A stretch of 64,000 bases of DNA from AP-15 sp963832875 (GTDB taxonomy: Bacteria > Pseudomonadota > Alphaproteobacteria > ATCC43930 > CGMCC-115725): positions 227,890-291,889 of the forward strand of contig CAWHWB010000004.1 of NCBI GenBank assembly GCA_963832875.1, read 5' to 3'. Made by a program: the position numbers and the translations under genes. Below are positions 1 to 9,205 of the stretch, piece by piece; position 1 is the stretch's first letter, and each line of letters starts with the position of its first letter. A model generated the notes under the pieces. The model saw only the letters and a program-made list of their open reading frames with translations, was not told the DNA's origin and ran no database searches.

Positions 1-542
1 TGCTCGGATTCGATCCCGCTAAGGCGGAGGCGGAACGCCCGGACCGGGTGCGCGATGTTCTTGACTAGTTGCTCGCCGAGATCGTCGAACACCATCCCGC
101 CGCGATGCCGCAGATGGTCGCGCACGCCGCGCGAAACGCAGACCTCGCCACCGTTAACTAAGCCCTCCAGCCGGGCGGCGACGTTGACGCCGTCGCCAAA
201 AACATCGCCGTCCTTGAGCATCACGTCGCCGACATTGATGCCGATCCGGAACTGCATCCGGCGCTCTTCTGGCTCGCCTTCGTTGGCGGCGGCCAGCGCG
301 CTCTGGATCGCGATCGCGCAGGAGACGGCATCGAGAATGCTTGCGAATTCGGCCAACACGCTGTCGCCGGCAGTATTGGCGATCCGGCCCCGGTGTTGGG
401 CGATCAGGTCGTCGACGAGGGCGCGGCGGGCCGACAAAGTGGCCAGCGTCGTCTCTTCGTCACGATGCATCAGGCGGCTGTAGCCCTCGACATCCGCGGC
501 GAGGATGGCCGCAAGGCGTCGTTCCACCGGCGGCGCCTCCAT
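1..542 (-). CDS. Class III adenylate/guanylate cyclase catalytic domain, C-terminus cut by the window edge
   Basis: The 180 visible residues form a class III nucleotidyl cyclase domain, which makes a cyclic nucleotide from a nucleoside triphosphate. The N-terminus reads ERRLAAILAADVEGYSRLM, placing the first metal-binding Asp at about residue 17. GDSVLAEF and GINVGD follow, then the transition-state-stabilising VNVAARLE motif. The start at 542 is the first ATG before the conserved ERRLAAIL block. No membrane segment is visible. In alphaproteobacteria such domains are often followed by TPR or sensory modules, but that part lies outside the window. The choice between adenylate and guanylate cyclase cannot be made here. 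Confidence 0.85.
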   Translation of the reverse strand, partial: MEAPPVERRLAAILAADVEGYSRLMHRDEETTLATLSARRALVDDLIAQHRGRIANTAGDSVLAEFASILDAVSCAIAIQSALAAANEGEPEERRMQFRIGINVGDVMLKDGDVFGDGVNVAARLEGLVNGGEVCVSRGVRDHLRHRGGMVFDDLGEQLVKNIAHPVRAFRLRLSGIESE

Positions 543-896
543 TGCAACCGAGCCGGTTCTGGTCACCGGGCCGAAATGCCGTGCCTGGCCGGCACAAACG
601 AAGTCATGTGTCTGACGGATTCGCCCCATTCGGGGCATGTCGTCGGAATCGGGTTGGCGTCGTTGTGCATAGAGACCCCTGGTGTCATGCCGCCCTCCGG
701 TATCGTGCCAGGAACGGCGGCGGCGATATTACGGTTCCAAATGCACGGCTCGCTCGCATCATTTATCCTACGGCGTTGTTTTCCTTCCCTTCCGTTCGCG
801 CCGCGCCGGTGCGCCAGGATTGCGACAAAGGCCTCGACCCTGACATGCAACGGGCGCCGTCGCCGGCGCCCGTCCCGATGGCCGGGTGTTCGCAGC
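543..896. other. Intergenic gap, no gene seen
   Basis: This 354-bp stretch separates the cyclase start from the amidohydrolase stop. Open frames across it give arginine-rich, low-information translations with no family resemblance. It presumably holds the cyclase promoter, but no convincing site was found. Confidence 0.5.
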
Positions 897-2036
897 CTAG
901 TTGATCAAACCGTAGAACTTGCCGGCGTTCTCGCAGGTGATCTTGTGCACGACATCGGCCGGTAATCCGGCGAATTGCTCCTTGATGTATTTCGAGGATT
1001 CCGGCCACACCCCATCGGTGTGCGGGTAGTCCGAGCCCCACATCAGGGTCTCGACGCCGATATCCTCGTAGAGCTTGGTGCCGATCGGGTCGAACTGGAA
1101 CGTCGCCTTGCACTGGCGGCGCCAGTATTCGCTGGGCTTCAGCTTGATCAGGTCGCGGAACCGGTCCTCATACTCGAAATCCATGCGGTCGAGCGCGTAG
1201 GGCAGCCAGCCGATGCCGCTCTCGCCGAACGAGACCTTGAGCCGCGGATGGCGCTCCAAGACGCCGGCGCCGATCAGCGCCGCGATAATGTGGATCAGCC
1301 CCATCTGGAACGAGGACACCCCGGTGAACATCGCCGCCCGCCGGACCTGGCCGGAGACGCCTTCGCGCGCCCGCGGCGAAGTCGTCGGGAAGGTGTGGAA
1401 ATGGAGCGGCAACTGGACGTCCTCGACCGCCTTCCACAACGGCTCCCAGACCGGGTGCCACATCGGCTCCATGTCCCAGGAGCAGGAGAGCTCGAGCCCC
1501 TTGATGCCCATCTTGGCGACCCGGTAGATCTCCGCGACCGCCTTGTCGATGTCGCCGTAAGGGAGGCAGGCGAGACCGATCTCGCGCTCCGGGTAATGGC
1601 TGCAGAAATCCTTTAGCCAGTCATTGTAGATGCGCAGCATCTCGTTCGAGGCTTGGCTGTCGTTCAGCCGCGAGGCGGCACCGAGAATGCCGTAGATCAC
1701 CTCGGCGTCGACGCCGTCGCGGTCCATGTCCTTGATCCGCAGATGCGGATCGCTGCAGCGGCGGATGTCCTTTTTGCCGTCCTCGTACATGCCGGTCTCG
1801 GCCATGATGTCGACCCGGTGGTTCTGGCCGGGGACAAACGGTGCGCCGCCCGGTCCGACGCCGTTCTTCAACCCGAATGTGGCGCCGTTCTTGGCCACCC
1901 ATTGCGGCCCCTGCGGCCCGTCGGCAACATAGGGCATGCGGTCTTTCAATTCACGCGGAGCTTCGGAGACAAACAGGTCGGGCGGCATCCACGGCATGTC
2001 GAGATGGCAATCGGCCGAGATTCTGCGGTACTGCAT
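897..2036 (-). CDS. Amidohydrolase-2 family metal-dependent hydrolase (TIM barrel), copy 1
   Basis: This 379-residue protein belongs to the amidohydrolase-2 (ACMSD-like) family of hydrolases and decarboxylases. It is strikingly similar along its whole length to the protein at 37905-39053. Shared blocks include ISADCHLDM at the N-terminus, DRDGVDAEVIYG, LACLPY, LHFHTFP, GESGIGW and MWGSDYPH.DGVWPES, ending in ENAGKFYGLIN. The usual N-terminal HxH metal pair reads H-L-D in both copies. The start MQYRR is chosen because GGAG lies 8 bases upstream and the second copy has the same start and spacing; an ATG 18 bases further upstream is less likely. Cytoplasmic. The substrate is unknown, but the catabolic context suggests a ring or dicarboxylate intermediate. 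Confidence 0.85.
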   Translation of the reverse strand: MQYRRISADCHLDMPWMPPDLFVSEAPRELKDRMPYVADGPQGPQWVAKNGATFGLKNGVGPGGAPFVPGQNHRVDIMAETGMYEDGKKDIRRCSDPHLRIKDMDRDGVDAEVIYGILGAASRLNDSQASNEMLRIYNDWLKDFCSHYPEREIGLACLPYGDIDKAVAEIYRVAKMGIKGLELSCSWDMEPMWHPVWEPLWKAVEDVQLPLHFHTFPTTSPRAREGVSGQVRRAAMFTGVSSFQMGLIHIIAALIGAGVLERHPRLKVSFGESGIGWLPYALDRMDFEYEDRFRDLIKLKPSEYWRRQCKATFQFDPIGTKLYEDIGVETLMWGSDYPHTDGVWPESSKYIKEQFAGLPADVVHKITCENAGKFYGLIN

Positions 2037-2254
2037 GTCGTGTTCTCCGCTCATGGTTTCCGAAGCGTGTGCGTCAGGCCGACTGTACTCCCTCGGCGCG
2101 CGGATTACCTAGCCATGCGGCGCCCGATGCCCCGCGTTTTTGCAAACGGGACATGAACGGGACGCAATTCCCGGAAGGATCGCCGGACAGCTTGCCTCAG
2201 CACCGGGGATTGCGCGATGATTTGGTGATGTCAGGGAGACGAAGGAGCCGGACA

Positions 2255-2707
2255 ATGCCTGATTCAGCAACGATCGACGCCGCCGCGACGGGAGAGGCCG
2301 AGGGAGCGGTCCATATCGGTGGGCTCGACCACGTGGTGCTTCGGGTCGGCAGCCTCGAACGCGCAATCGAGTTTTATCAGACCGTCCTCGGCTTGCAGGT
2401 CGAGCGCGAATTGCAGCAGCCGAGGCTGGTTCAGCTGCGCGCCGGCGCCTCGCTAATCGATCTGGTCCCGACCTCGATCTCGCCCCATCAAGCGCTCGAC
2501 ACGGCTGGGCGCAACATGGACCATTTCGCGGTTCGGGTGGTCGGTTTCGATGCCGTGGCGCTGAAAGCGCATCTGCATCGGCACGGGGTCCATCCCGGCG
2601 ATGTGCACGAGCGCTATGGCGCGGAGGGCTACGGCCCGTCGATCTACATCACCGACCCCGACGGCAACACCGTCGAGCTCAAGGGCGAGGCGACCCGCGG
2701 TCTGTAG
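2255..2707 (+). CDS. VOC (glyoxalase/bleomycin-resistance fold) family protein
   Basis: This 150-residue protein has one vicinal-oxygen-chelate module pair. LDHVVLRVGSLERAIEFY opens the first beta-alpha-beta unit and MDHFAVRV the second. The C-terminus shows YITDPDGNTVELKG. The two His residues and the final Glu sit where VOC enzymes bind a divalent metal. The start is the ATG after GAAGGAG with 8-base spacing; a much longer in-frame extension upstream lacks support. It could be a lyase, isomerase or binding protein, and the substrate is not predictable. It is followed after a palindromic repeat by an alpha/beta hydrolase on the same strand. Confidence 0.8.
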   Translation: MPDSATIDAAATGEAEGAVHIGGLDHVVLRVGSLERAIEFYQTVLGLQVERELQQPRLVQLRAGASLIDLVPTSISPHQALDTAGRNMDHFAVRVVGFDAVALKAHLHRHGVHPGDVHERYGAEGYGPSIYITDPDGNTVELKGEATRGL

Positions 2708-2724
2708 ATCGCCCGCCACTTGCA

Positions 2725-2760
2725 CCCTCTCCCCGCATGCGGGGAGGGGGCCGGGGTGAG
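2725..2760. repeat. Dispersed GC-rich palindromic repeat (family A, copy 1)
   Basis: A CCCTCTCCCC arm, a short loop and GGGGAGGGGG are followed by the tail CCGGGGTGAG. The inner CCCCGCATGCGGGG is a perfect palindrome. Similar units occur at 25082-25170, 48872-48911, 53667-53714 and 57732-57801. Confidence 0.7.
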
Positions 2761-2795
2761 TAGCAAGCCAACGACAAATTACGCTGGGAAGCCAG

Positions 2796-3686
2796 ATGAC
2801 GGACTTCTTCCCCGGCTTCGCGCGGCGCCGGATCGCGACCTCGGGCGCCGAAATCAACCTGGTGACCGGCGGCAACGGACCACCGCTCTTATTGCTGCAC
2901 GGCTACCCGCAAATGCATCTGATGTGGCGCAAGGTGGCGCCGCGTCTCGCCCCCGAATTCACCCTCGTGATCCCCGATCTGCGCGGCTATGGCGACAGCT
3001 CGAAGCCGCCCGCCGGCCCCGACAACGCGAATTATTCGAAGCGCGCGCTGGCGCTGGATCAGGTCGAGACGATGATGGCGTTGGGCTTCGAGCGCTTCGC
3101 CGTCGCCGGCCACGACCGCGGCGCACGGGTCGCCCACCGCCTTGCCCGCGACCATGCCGAGCGGGTCGAGCGCTTGGCGCTTCTCGACATCGTGCCGACC
3201 CTCTACCGCTTTGAGACGATCGACCAGAAGGCGGCGACGTCGAGCTGGCACTGGTTCTTTCTTATCCAGCCTGGAGACCTGCCGGAACGGCTGATCGGCT
3301 CGGAGGCCGAATTCTTTCTGCGCCACCAGCTCGCCGCATTGCTGCGCGACCCGGCGAAGCTCGAACCCGAGGCCTTCGCCGAATACCTGCGCTGCTTCAA
3401 GAACCCCGAGACGATCCGCGGCACCTGCGCCGAGTACCGCGCCGGTGCCTCGATCGACCTGGAGCATGACCGCGCCGATCGGGGCCGGCGCATCGCGATG
3501 CCACTGTTGATGCTATGGGGCCAGCGCAGCTCGCAGGGCAGCGGTTACGACGTGCTCAGTGTATGGCGCGACCACGCCGAAAACGTCCGCGGCCACGCAA
3601 TCGACAGCGGCCATTTCATCCCCGAAGAAGCCCCGGATGAGGCCTACCGGGCATTGCGCGATTTTTTCGCCGGGGCAGCGGGATAA
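2796..3686 (+). CDS. Alpha/beta hydrolase of the haloacetate dehalogenase type
   Basis: This 296-residue alpha/beta hydrolase has the signature residues of fluoroacetate/haloacetate dehalogenases. HGYPQ (about 35-39) forms the oxyanion region. GHDRGARV supplies the nucleophile Asp107 with the carboxylate-binding pair Arg108 and Arg111. The halide pocket is suggested by WHW at 151-153 and Tyr214, and SGHFIPEEAP provides the catalytic His273. Enzymes of this type split the carbon-halogen bond of 2-haloacetates through an aspartyl ester. Soluble epoxide hydrolases share the fold, but the D-R-x-x-R plus H-W pattern favours a dehalogenase. No signal peptide. The start ATG gives the usual family length. 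Substrate remains inference. Confidence 0.8.
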   Translation: MTDFFPGFARRRIATSGAEINLVTGGNGPPLLLLHGYPQMHLMWRKVAPRLAPEFTLVIPDLRGYGDSSKPPAGPDNANYSKRALALDQVETMMALGFERFAVAGHDRGARVAHRLARDHAERVERLALLDIVPTLYRFETIDQKAATSSWHWFFLIQPGDLPERLIGSEAEFFLRHQLAALLRDPAKLEPEAFAEYLRCFKNPETIRGTCAEYRAGASIDLEHDRADRGRRIAMPLLMLWGQRSSQGSGYDVLSVWRDHAENVRGHAIDSGHFIPEEAPDEAYRALRDFFAGAAG

Positions 3687-3813
3687 AGCTCGCGCGAATG
3701 CCCCGGGAACGCGAGACTACCAGCAGCCCGGCCTTGGGGCGCGCGCGGGCGCCGGAATGATGACGCAACGGGTCATTCCATGCGCGGTTGTGTCGGCTCC
3801 TCCTCGGACCTTG

Positions 3814-4347
3814 CCGCTCGCGATCCGCGCGAGCGTCCCGCGGAAGATGCAGAGCCGTCAGCAATTGTCCTAAACCGTCCGGGAAGTCGCAGACGGGCAC
3901 TCTTGGTCGATTTACCCGCACACCTGCTGCCTTTGCACCCTCGCGCGTACCTCGGTGCAGAAAGACCTCGGTGGGTTCCAACCGCGGACGCAACCGCGCC
4001 CGATGCGATGCGTGAAATCATAGCGGGCAAGCGGCCCGATGCTCATTCACCTGTTTAAGCTTTGCGCAGATGAGTGGATGCAGGTCGTCTTCGAAACTGT
4101 GCGCTGCCGCGATCCGTCCTTCTAAGGGCTTCAGAAGGTCAGCCGCCTTTCTTCGGGCCTCGGGCCACCTGTGAAAGGGCCGCCACCGGTGTGGGTGCAC
4201 CGACCCGTTCTCGCCAATGCTCGCACAGGCACGCTCAATCGCCTCCGGGAGCGCGAGCGACTCCGCCGCGAACCAGTCCATTTCGCGTTCTGCCTGAGAC
4301 GCGTGTTCTTTCAGGTAATAGCGGGCGACTTCCTCAAAACTGATGAG
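3814..4347 (-). pseudogene. Decayed gene for a small conserved protein of unknown function
   Basis: On the minus strand the frame reads EEVARYYLKEHASQAERE from about 4338, runs to a stop at 4018-4020, and continues in the same frame with EPTEVFLHRGTREGAKAAG and a Pro/Arg-rich tail to about 3814. From memory, both halves resemble the two ends of one small uncharacterised alphaproteobacterial protein; that match is not verified. The segment across the stop is poorly conserved, no start codon precedes the first block, and the C-terminal part looks frameshifted. I therefore call it a pseudogene. A single short intact gene at 4018-4347 is a possible but weaker reading. Confidence 0.45.
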
Positions 4348-4513
4348 GTCGGGATAATAATCTTTCTGCCTGCGGCCTCCAGGTTCTGTAGGAGCGACGC
4401 ACCTCGGTTGGGTGTGGAAGGAAAACTGCGTCCGTATTCTCCGCCCGACGATTAAAATAATCGTGGCGATGAACCGGACAGTTCGGACGGTTAGCACCCA
4501 CTCTCTTACTCGT

Positions 4514-4600
4514 TCGTCATTCCCGCGAAAGCGGGAACCCGGGGGCGAGCAACTTCACAGTTGCCCTGGACCCCCGCTTGCGCGGGGGCGACGGAAGGCA
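4514..4600. repeat. Dispersed palindromic repeat (family B, copy 1)
   Basis: GTCATTCCCGCGAAAGCGGGAA forms one hairpin arm set, and about 30 bases later CCCCCGCTTGCGCGGGGG forms the second. Related degenerate copies lie at 16425-16533 and in the carA-carB spacer. The rest of the 3687-4703 gap holds only the pseudogene described separately. Confidence 0.6.
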
Positions 4601-4703
4601 TGGGATTTCATCTATCGGTTTCACACCACCTGGCATTAATGTCACTCACTCCGTGCTACTGGAGATCGGTTCTCCGTTCGCGATCGTCAAGCGGATTACC
4701 GGC

Positions 4704-5483
4704 TCACGCCGTGGCGGCGCCGTCGACCGGGAGGGCCGCGCCGGAGACGAAGGAGGCTTCGTCCGAGATCAGGAAGAGCGCGGCGTTGGCGATCTCTTCG
4801 GGCCGGCCGGTGCGGCCCATCGGGTTCTGCCGGCCGCGCGCCTGGACGAGCGCCTCCTTGTCTTGGCCGACCGTGCGCTGCTGGTCCGGGCGGGCAACGA
4901 AGATGCGCAGCATCGGCGTGTCGATCGGGCCGGGGCAGATCGCGTTGACCCGGATCTTTTCCGGCGCGAGACGCTTGGCCAGCGAGCGGACAAAACCGAC
5001 GACGCCGAACTTGGCCATCGAATAGACCGGGCTGAACGCCGATCCGACCAGGCCCGAGGTCGAGGCGGTGTAGAGCAGGGCGCCGCCGCCGCGCGCCCGC
5101 ATCTCAGGGATCGCAGCCTCGGTCGTGACCAGCACGGTGCGCAGGTTGAGCCCGATCGCGATGTCGAAATCGGCCATCTCGATTTCCTCGATCGAGGCGG
5201 GGCCGGGATGGCCGACATGATTCCACACGAAATCGAGCCCGCCGAACGCAGTCGCGGTACGGCGTACGATCGAGCGGGCGAAATCGTCCTGGCGCAGATC
5301 ACCGACCAGTCCCTGCGCACGGCCGCCGGCGGCGGCGATCTCGCCGACGACCGCATCGACCCCGGCCTGGTCGATGTCGACGACGCCGACCGCCGCCCCC
5401 TCGCGCGCGAAACGCAAGGCGCCGGCCCGCCCCATTCCCGAAGCCGCTGCGGTCACGATGCCGATCTTGCCTTCGAGCCGCAT
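4704..5483 (-). CDS. Short-chain dehydrogenase/reductase (classical SDR)
   Basis: This 259-residue Rossmann oxidoreductase uses NAD(P)(H). The cofactor loop is TAAASGMGRAGA near residues 11-22. VVDID with an acidic residue ends the second strand and suggests NAD preference. The catalytic Ser lies in TASTSG and Tyr/Lys in YSMAK. The NNAG position reads NHVG, an unusual variant. The start MRLEGK is preferred because AGGAGGG lies just upstream; the longer frame is Arg-rich. Its stop-to-start arrangement with the downstream ligase at 5524-7323 (same strand, 40 bp) suggests co-transcription. The substrate is unknown; a beta-oxidation-type hydroxyacyl substrate is possible from the neighbour. Confidence 0.85.
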   Translation of the reverse strand: MRLEGKIGIVTAAASGMGRAGALRFAREGAAVGVVDIDQAGVDAVVGEIAAAGGRAQGLVGDLRQDDFARSIVRRTATAFGGLDFVWNHVGHPGPASIEEIEMADFDIAIGLNLRTVLVTTEAAIPEMRARGGGALLYTASTSGLVGSAFSPVYSMAKFGVVGFVRSLAKRLAPEKIRVNAICPGPIDTPMLRIFVARPDQQRTVGQDKEALVQARGRQNPMGRTGRPEEIANAALFLISDEASFVSGAALPVDGAATA

Positions 5484-5523
5484 GATTTTCCCTCCTGCCG
5501 ATCCGCCGTGCCGCGGAAGCCGC

Positions 5524-7323
5524 TTACGCCGCGATGCCCTTGCCGTCGTAGAGCGCGTCGAGCGCCGCGCCATAGGCCTCGCGAATCGCGTAGCGCTTGA
5601 TCTTCAGGGTCGGCGTCATCCGCCCGTTGACGATGGTAAACGGTTCGGCCGCGACCACGAAGCGCCGCACCCGCTCGACCGGCGCCAAGCCGCGATTGAC
5701 CCGCGCCACCGCGGCGCGCATCGCCTTCAAAAAATCCGGATCGGCGGCCAGTGCAGCAAGATCCGCCGGGGCGCCGTTCGCGCCAGAGAATTCGGCGGCG
5801 AATTCCGAGTTGGGCACCAGGATCGCCACCAGATAGGGCCGGCGGTCGCCGAACACCATCGCCTGAGCGATTTCCGGCTCCAGGGTCAGATAGCCTTCGA
5901 CGCGGGCCGGCGAGACCATCTCGCCGCCGGAATTCTTGATGAAGTCACGCTTGCGGTCGGTGATCCGGATATAGCCGTCGTCGTCGATGTGACCGACATC
6001 GCCGGTATGCAGCCAGCCATCGGCCAGGGCCTGGGCGGTCGCCTGCGGATCGTTCCAATAACCCTTCATGACGTTGGCGCCGGCGACCAGGATCTCGCCA
6101 TCGTCGGCCACTCTCACCTGGACCCCGTCGAGCGGCGGCCCGACGGTCTCGATCTTGATCCGCGCCGGCGAATTGCAGGCGATCACTGGGCCGGCCTCGG
6201 TCTGGCCATAGCCCTGCAACAGCCGGACACCGAGCGCTACAAAGAAGCTGCCGATCTCCGGGTTCAACGGCGCCCCGCCTGAGATCATCGCCTTGAGCCG
6301 CCCGCCGAAGCGCCGGCGCAACTCGGCCCGCACCAGGCGATCGAGCAGCGGATCGATCAAACGCTCGCCAAAATTCGGCGAACTCGTGGACGCGCGCTTG
6401 CGCCCGATCGCCACCGCCTTTTCGAACATTTTGCGCGCCACAGCGCCCTTGCGCTCGACCCCGAGCAGGATGCGGCGATGCAAGGTTTCGTAGAGCCGCG
6501 GCACCGCGGTCATGATCGTCGGCCGGACTTCGAGCAGATTGACCGACAAGGTCTCGGCGCTTTCGGCGAAAAAGATCTGCGCGCCGATCGAGATCGGGAA
6601 CATCATCCCCGCGGTATGCTCATAGGAGTGCGACAACGGCAGAAAGCTCAAAAACACCTCGTCGCCGAGACCGAGCAGTTCGAGCAGCCGATAGGCGCCG
6701 CGGCAATTGGCGAGAATGTTGCGGTGGGTGGTCATCACCCCCTTGGGGACGCCGCCGGTGCCCGAAGTGAACATCAGGCAGGCGACCTCGTCGGGCAGCA
6801 ACCGGGCGACCCGCTCGGAAATGTCGTCCGGCCCCTCGCCGCCGCGCGTCATCACCTCGTCCCAGGAGAGAATGTCGACCGCACTCGCCTGGCCGGCGGC
6901 GGGCTCGATCGCGATCACCCAGTGCATCGATTCGACCTGGTTCGCCGCCGCCACCACGCGCGCGCAAAGCGCCGTCTTGGAAACAATCACCGCGCGTGCG
7001 CCGCTGGTCGCGAAGACGTGGCGATGATCTTCGACCGTATTCGTCACGTAGGCCGGCACCGTGATCGCCCCGGCGCTCATGATCGCGAGGTCGGCGATGA
7101 CCCATTCCGGCCGGTTCTCGGCGACCAGGGCGACGCGCTCGCCCGGGCCGATGCCGAGTGCCGCCAGGCCTTGCGCCAGCCGTCGGACGTCGACCGCCGC
7201 CGAGGCCCAGCTGACCGATCGATAATGCCGGTCGCGCTTGGCCCACAAAAAAGGCTTGTCGCCGAGCCTGTCGGCCTGTTCGAAGAACATCGCCGGCAGG
7301 CTGCGGCAGCGGTCGTAATCCAT
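5524..7323 (-). CDS. AMP-dependent acyl-CoA synthetase, long-chain (FadD/FAA-like)
   Basis: This 599-residue member of the ANL superfamily activates a carboxylic acid to an acyl-AMP and then an acyl-CoA. MFTSGTGGVPKGVM is the P-loop-like A3 motif, YGQTEAGPV the A5 motif, and GWLHTGDVGHIDDDGYI with DRKRDFIKNSGGE the hinge region. The C-terminus has a family-typical PTLKIKR. Its length and the order of motifs resemble long-chain fatty-acyl-CoA synthetases of the eukaryote-like branch. Cytoplasmic or peripherally membrane-bound. It precedes the SDR at 4704-5483 in the same direction, so a fatty or aryl-alkyl acid pathway is likely. The chain length is not predictable. Confidence 0.88.
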   Translation of the reverse strand: MDYDRCRSLPAMFFEQADRLGDKPFLWAKRDRHYRSVSWASAAVDVRRLAQGLAALGIGPGERVALVAENRPEWVIADLAIMSAGAITVPAYVTNTVEDHRHVFATSGARAVIVSKTALCARVVAAANQVESMHWVIAIEPAAGQASAVDILSWDEVMTRGGEGPDDISERVARLLPDEVACLMFTSGTGGVPKGVMTTHRNILANCRGAYRLLELLGLGDEVFLSFLPLSHSYEHTAGMMFPISIGAQIFFAESAETLSVNLLEVRPTIMTAVPRLYETLHRRILLGVERKGAVARKMFEKAVAIGRKRASTSSPNFGERLIDPLLDRLVRAELRRRFGGRLKAMISGGAPLNPEIGSFFVALGVRLLQGYGQTEAGPVIACNSPARIKIETVGPPLDGVQVRVADDGEILVAGANVMKGYWNDPQATAQALADGWLHTGDVGHIDDDGYIRITDRKRDFIKNSGGEMVSPARVEGYLTLEPEIAQAMVFGDRRPYLVAILVPNSEFAAEFSGANGAPADLAALAADPDFLKAMRAAVARVNRGLAPVERVRRFVVAAEPFTIVNGRMTPTLKIKRYAIREAYGAALDALYDGKGIAA

Positions 7324-7492
7324 TTTTTGCCCAACCTTCCGCCCATGTTCTACGGGTTTGGCGGCGGCGGTGGAATAGTCGGCGCGGACGGGGCGCGGTA
7401 AAACGTCCCGGTCTGTTTCGGGCGGTGCGGCGTTGGACCAGCCGGCGCTATGCTGGTTCGCGCTGGCGCCGCAACCTTAAGGGAGGAAGGTG

Positions 7493-8143
7493 ATGGCTGC
7501 GAACTCTCCGAGGACGCCCGGCGCCGAGCCTAGGGTGAAAACATCCCCTGGCTTCCTGCTCACCGCTTCCCTGCTCGCCGGCGTCGTGATCCTCGGAGGC
7601 GGTGCCTTCTTTGCGCTCGAGCTCCACGAAGGTTCGCGCGGTGCGGCGGGAAGCCTCTTCGCCAGCGCCATCGGCGGTCCGTTTCAGCTGGTCGACCAGA
7701 ACGGCAAAACGGTGACCAACACCCAGCTCGACGGAAAGTGGCTGCTCGTCTATTTCGGCTATACCCATTGCCCGGACGCCTGCCCGACCGCGCTCAACAA
7801 CATAGCGGTGGCGCTCCACGAGCTGGGTGCCAAGCGCGACGAGGTCCGCCCGGTGTTCATCAGCATCGACCCGGCGCGCGATACGCCATCGGTGATGAAG
7901 GATTATGTAACGGCCTTCGACGCACCGATCTTGGCGCTGACCGGGACCGCGGCGCAGGTGGCGCGGGCGGCCAACGATTATCGCGTCTATTACGCCAAGC
8001 ACCCCGAACCCGGAGGCGATTATTCGATGGACCACAGCTCGATCATCTATGTGATGGACCCGAAAGGGCGTTTCACCGCCAGCTTTAGTGGCGAAGACTC
8101 GCCCGAGGAAATGGTCGAACGGCTGAAGAAACTGCTGGCCTAG
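7493..8143 (+). CDS. SCO1/SenC/PrrC-type copper chaperone, membrane-anchored
   Basis: This 216-residue thioredoxin-fold protein delivers copper to the CuA centre of cytochrome oxidase, or acts as a thiol-redox partner. An uncleaved N-terminal membrane segment spans about residues 21-42, leaving the domain in the periplasm. The copper ligands are Cys93 and Cys97 in HCPDACPT, and His181 in MDHSSII. The start is the ATG at 7493 behind GGGAGGAAGG; a GTG immediately upstream is in frame but too close to that ribosome site. It is transcribed divergently from the ligase. No oxidase genes lie in the window. Confidence 0.9.
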   Translation: MAANSPRTPGAEPRVKTSPGFLLTASLLAGVVILGGGAFFALELHEGSRGAAGSLFASAIGGPFQLVDQNGKTVTNTQLDGKWLLVYFGYTHCPDACPTALNNIAVALHELGAKRDEVRPVFISIDPARDTPSVMKDYVTAFDAPILALTGTAAQVARAANDYRVYYAKHPEPGGDYSMDHSSIIYVMDPKGRFTASFSGEDSPEEMVERLKKLLA

Positions 8144-8160
8144 CTGGCAAGCAGGCGCAG

Positions 8161-8288
8161 GGCGGATGCAAAATCCGCCGTGTTGGGTGTCGCCGGTGTT
8201 CAGGCGTTTGGCGATAAAGGCGGCGGCAACGCGAGGGTGTCGCGATCGGGCCGCGCGGCGCGCGCAGAGGCGGCGGATTACATCCGCC
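8161..8288. repeat. Paired inverted repeats (family C) between convergent genes
   Basis: GGCGGATgcaaaATCCGCC at 8161-8179 and GGCGGATtacATCCGCC at 8272-8288 are two perfect 7-bp-arm hairpins with the same arms, 92 bp apart. They lie between the SCO stop and the convergent methyltransferase stop, so they may end both transcripts, although no T-run follows. Confidence 0.6.
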
Positions 8289-8322
8289 CTACTCCTGCTG
8301 CTCTGCCGATGAGTTTGCTGCG

Positions 8323-8961
8323 TCAGCCGGGGCCCGAGGCCGGCTTATCGTTGACGCAGCGCAACAGCTTCCAATAGCCAAACAGATTGCTCGGCCGCAC
8401 CTCGCGAATCGACAGCCGGCTATCGCGTTGGAATCTCTCGAACGGGAAATCGGCATGAAAGCCGATATGCCGGGCGAGATGTGCCAAGCGCCGTTCCATA
8501 AACCGCGCCGCCGGGTTTTCGCTGGTGAAGTGGTTGACCACGACAATGGGCCCGCCCGGAATGCATACTCGGCGCATTTCCGCGGCAAAGCGCGCCGGAT
8601 CGGGCACCACCGAGGCGACGTAGAGCGCCAACACCGCGTCAAATGAGTTGTCGGCGAATTCCAGGTTCTCGGCATCCATCAGATGCAGGCCCTCGACGTG
8701 CGCGAGCCGCAAGCGCTGGGTGCGCCGCTTGGCTTTTTCCAGCATCTCGGCCGAAACATCGATGCCGGTCACCCGTGAATCGGTGCGAAAATGCGGCAGG
8801 GATAGGCCGGTGCCGACCCCGACCTCGAGAATGCGCTGGCCCGGCCGATCATTGGCGATGCGCACCGCCTCCTTGCGGCCCGGATGAAACACCGGACCGA
8901 ACACGATGTCGTAAGAGCCCGAAAACAAGCGATAGGTCCGGATCGTATCGTGCAAGTCCAT
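8323..8961 (-). CDS. pmtA: Class I SAM methyltransferase, PmtA-like phosphatidylethanolamine N-methyltransferase
   Basis: This 212-residue methyltransferase has motif I as ILEVGVGTGLSLPHF near residue 45 and the acidic motif II in GIDVSAEMLEKAK. FDAVLALYVASVVPDP and the post-motif PGGPIVVVNHF follow. The N-terminal YDIVFGPVFHPGR and the VNHF block match the Rhodobacter-type PmtA family, which makes phosphatidylcholine by methylating phosphatidylethanolamine at the inner membrane. The start MDLHDTIRTY is chosen over an upstream ATG that adds an Arg-rich, unconserved extension. A different small-molecule or quinone methyltransferase is the main alternative. Confidence 0.72.
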   Translation of the reverse strand: MDLHDTIRTYRLFSGSYDIVFGPVFHPGRKEAVRIANDRPGQRILEVGVGTGLSLPHFRTDSRVTGIDVSAEMLEKAKRRTQRLRLAHVEGLHLMDAENLEFADNSFDAVLALYVASVVPDPARFAAEMRRVCIPGGPIVVVNHFTSENPAARFMERRLAHLARHIGFHADFPFERFQRDSRLSIREVRPSNLFGYWKLLRCVNDKPASGPG

Positions 8962-9205
8962 CGTCTCGCTCTCGTAATGACCGACAGGACCGGCATCGCA
9001 CCGCCCAGTGCGCCTCCGGAGCCGGCGTTCCGGGCGCGTTTGTTGGAACACGCCTATCATGCCGCGCATTCCGCGTCATCCTCGACGTTAACAAAGTTGT
9101 CATCTGGCGAACGCGCGACGCGATCAGCGCCGGCGTGTCGGGAACATTTCTCCGGGAAAGGACTTGACGCCCGCCGATCTCTTGCGCGTTTGGGTTGTGG
9201 TGCTC

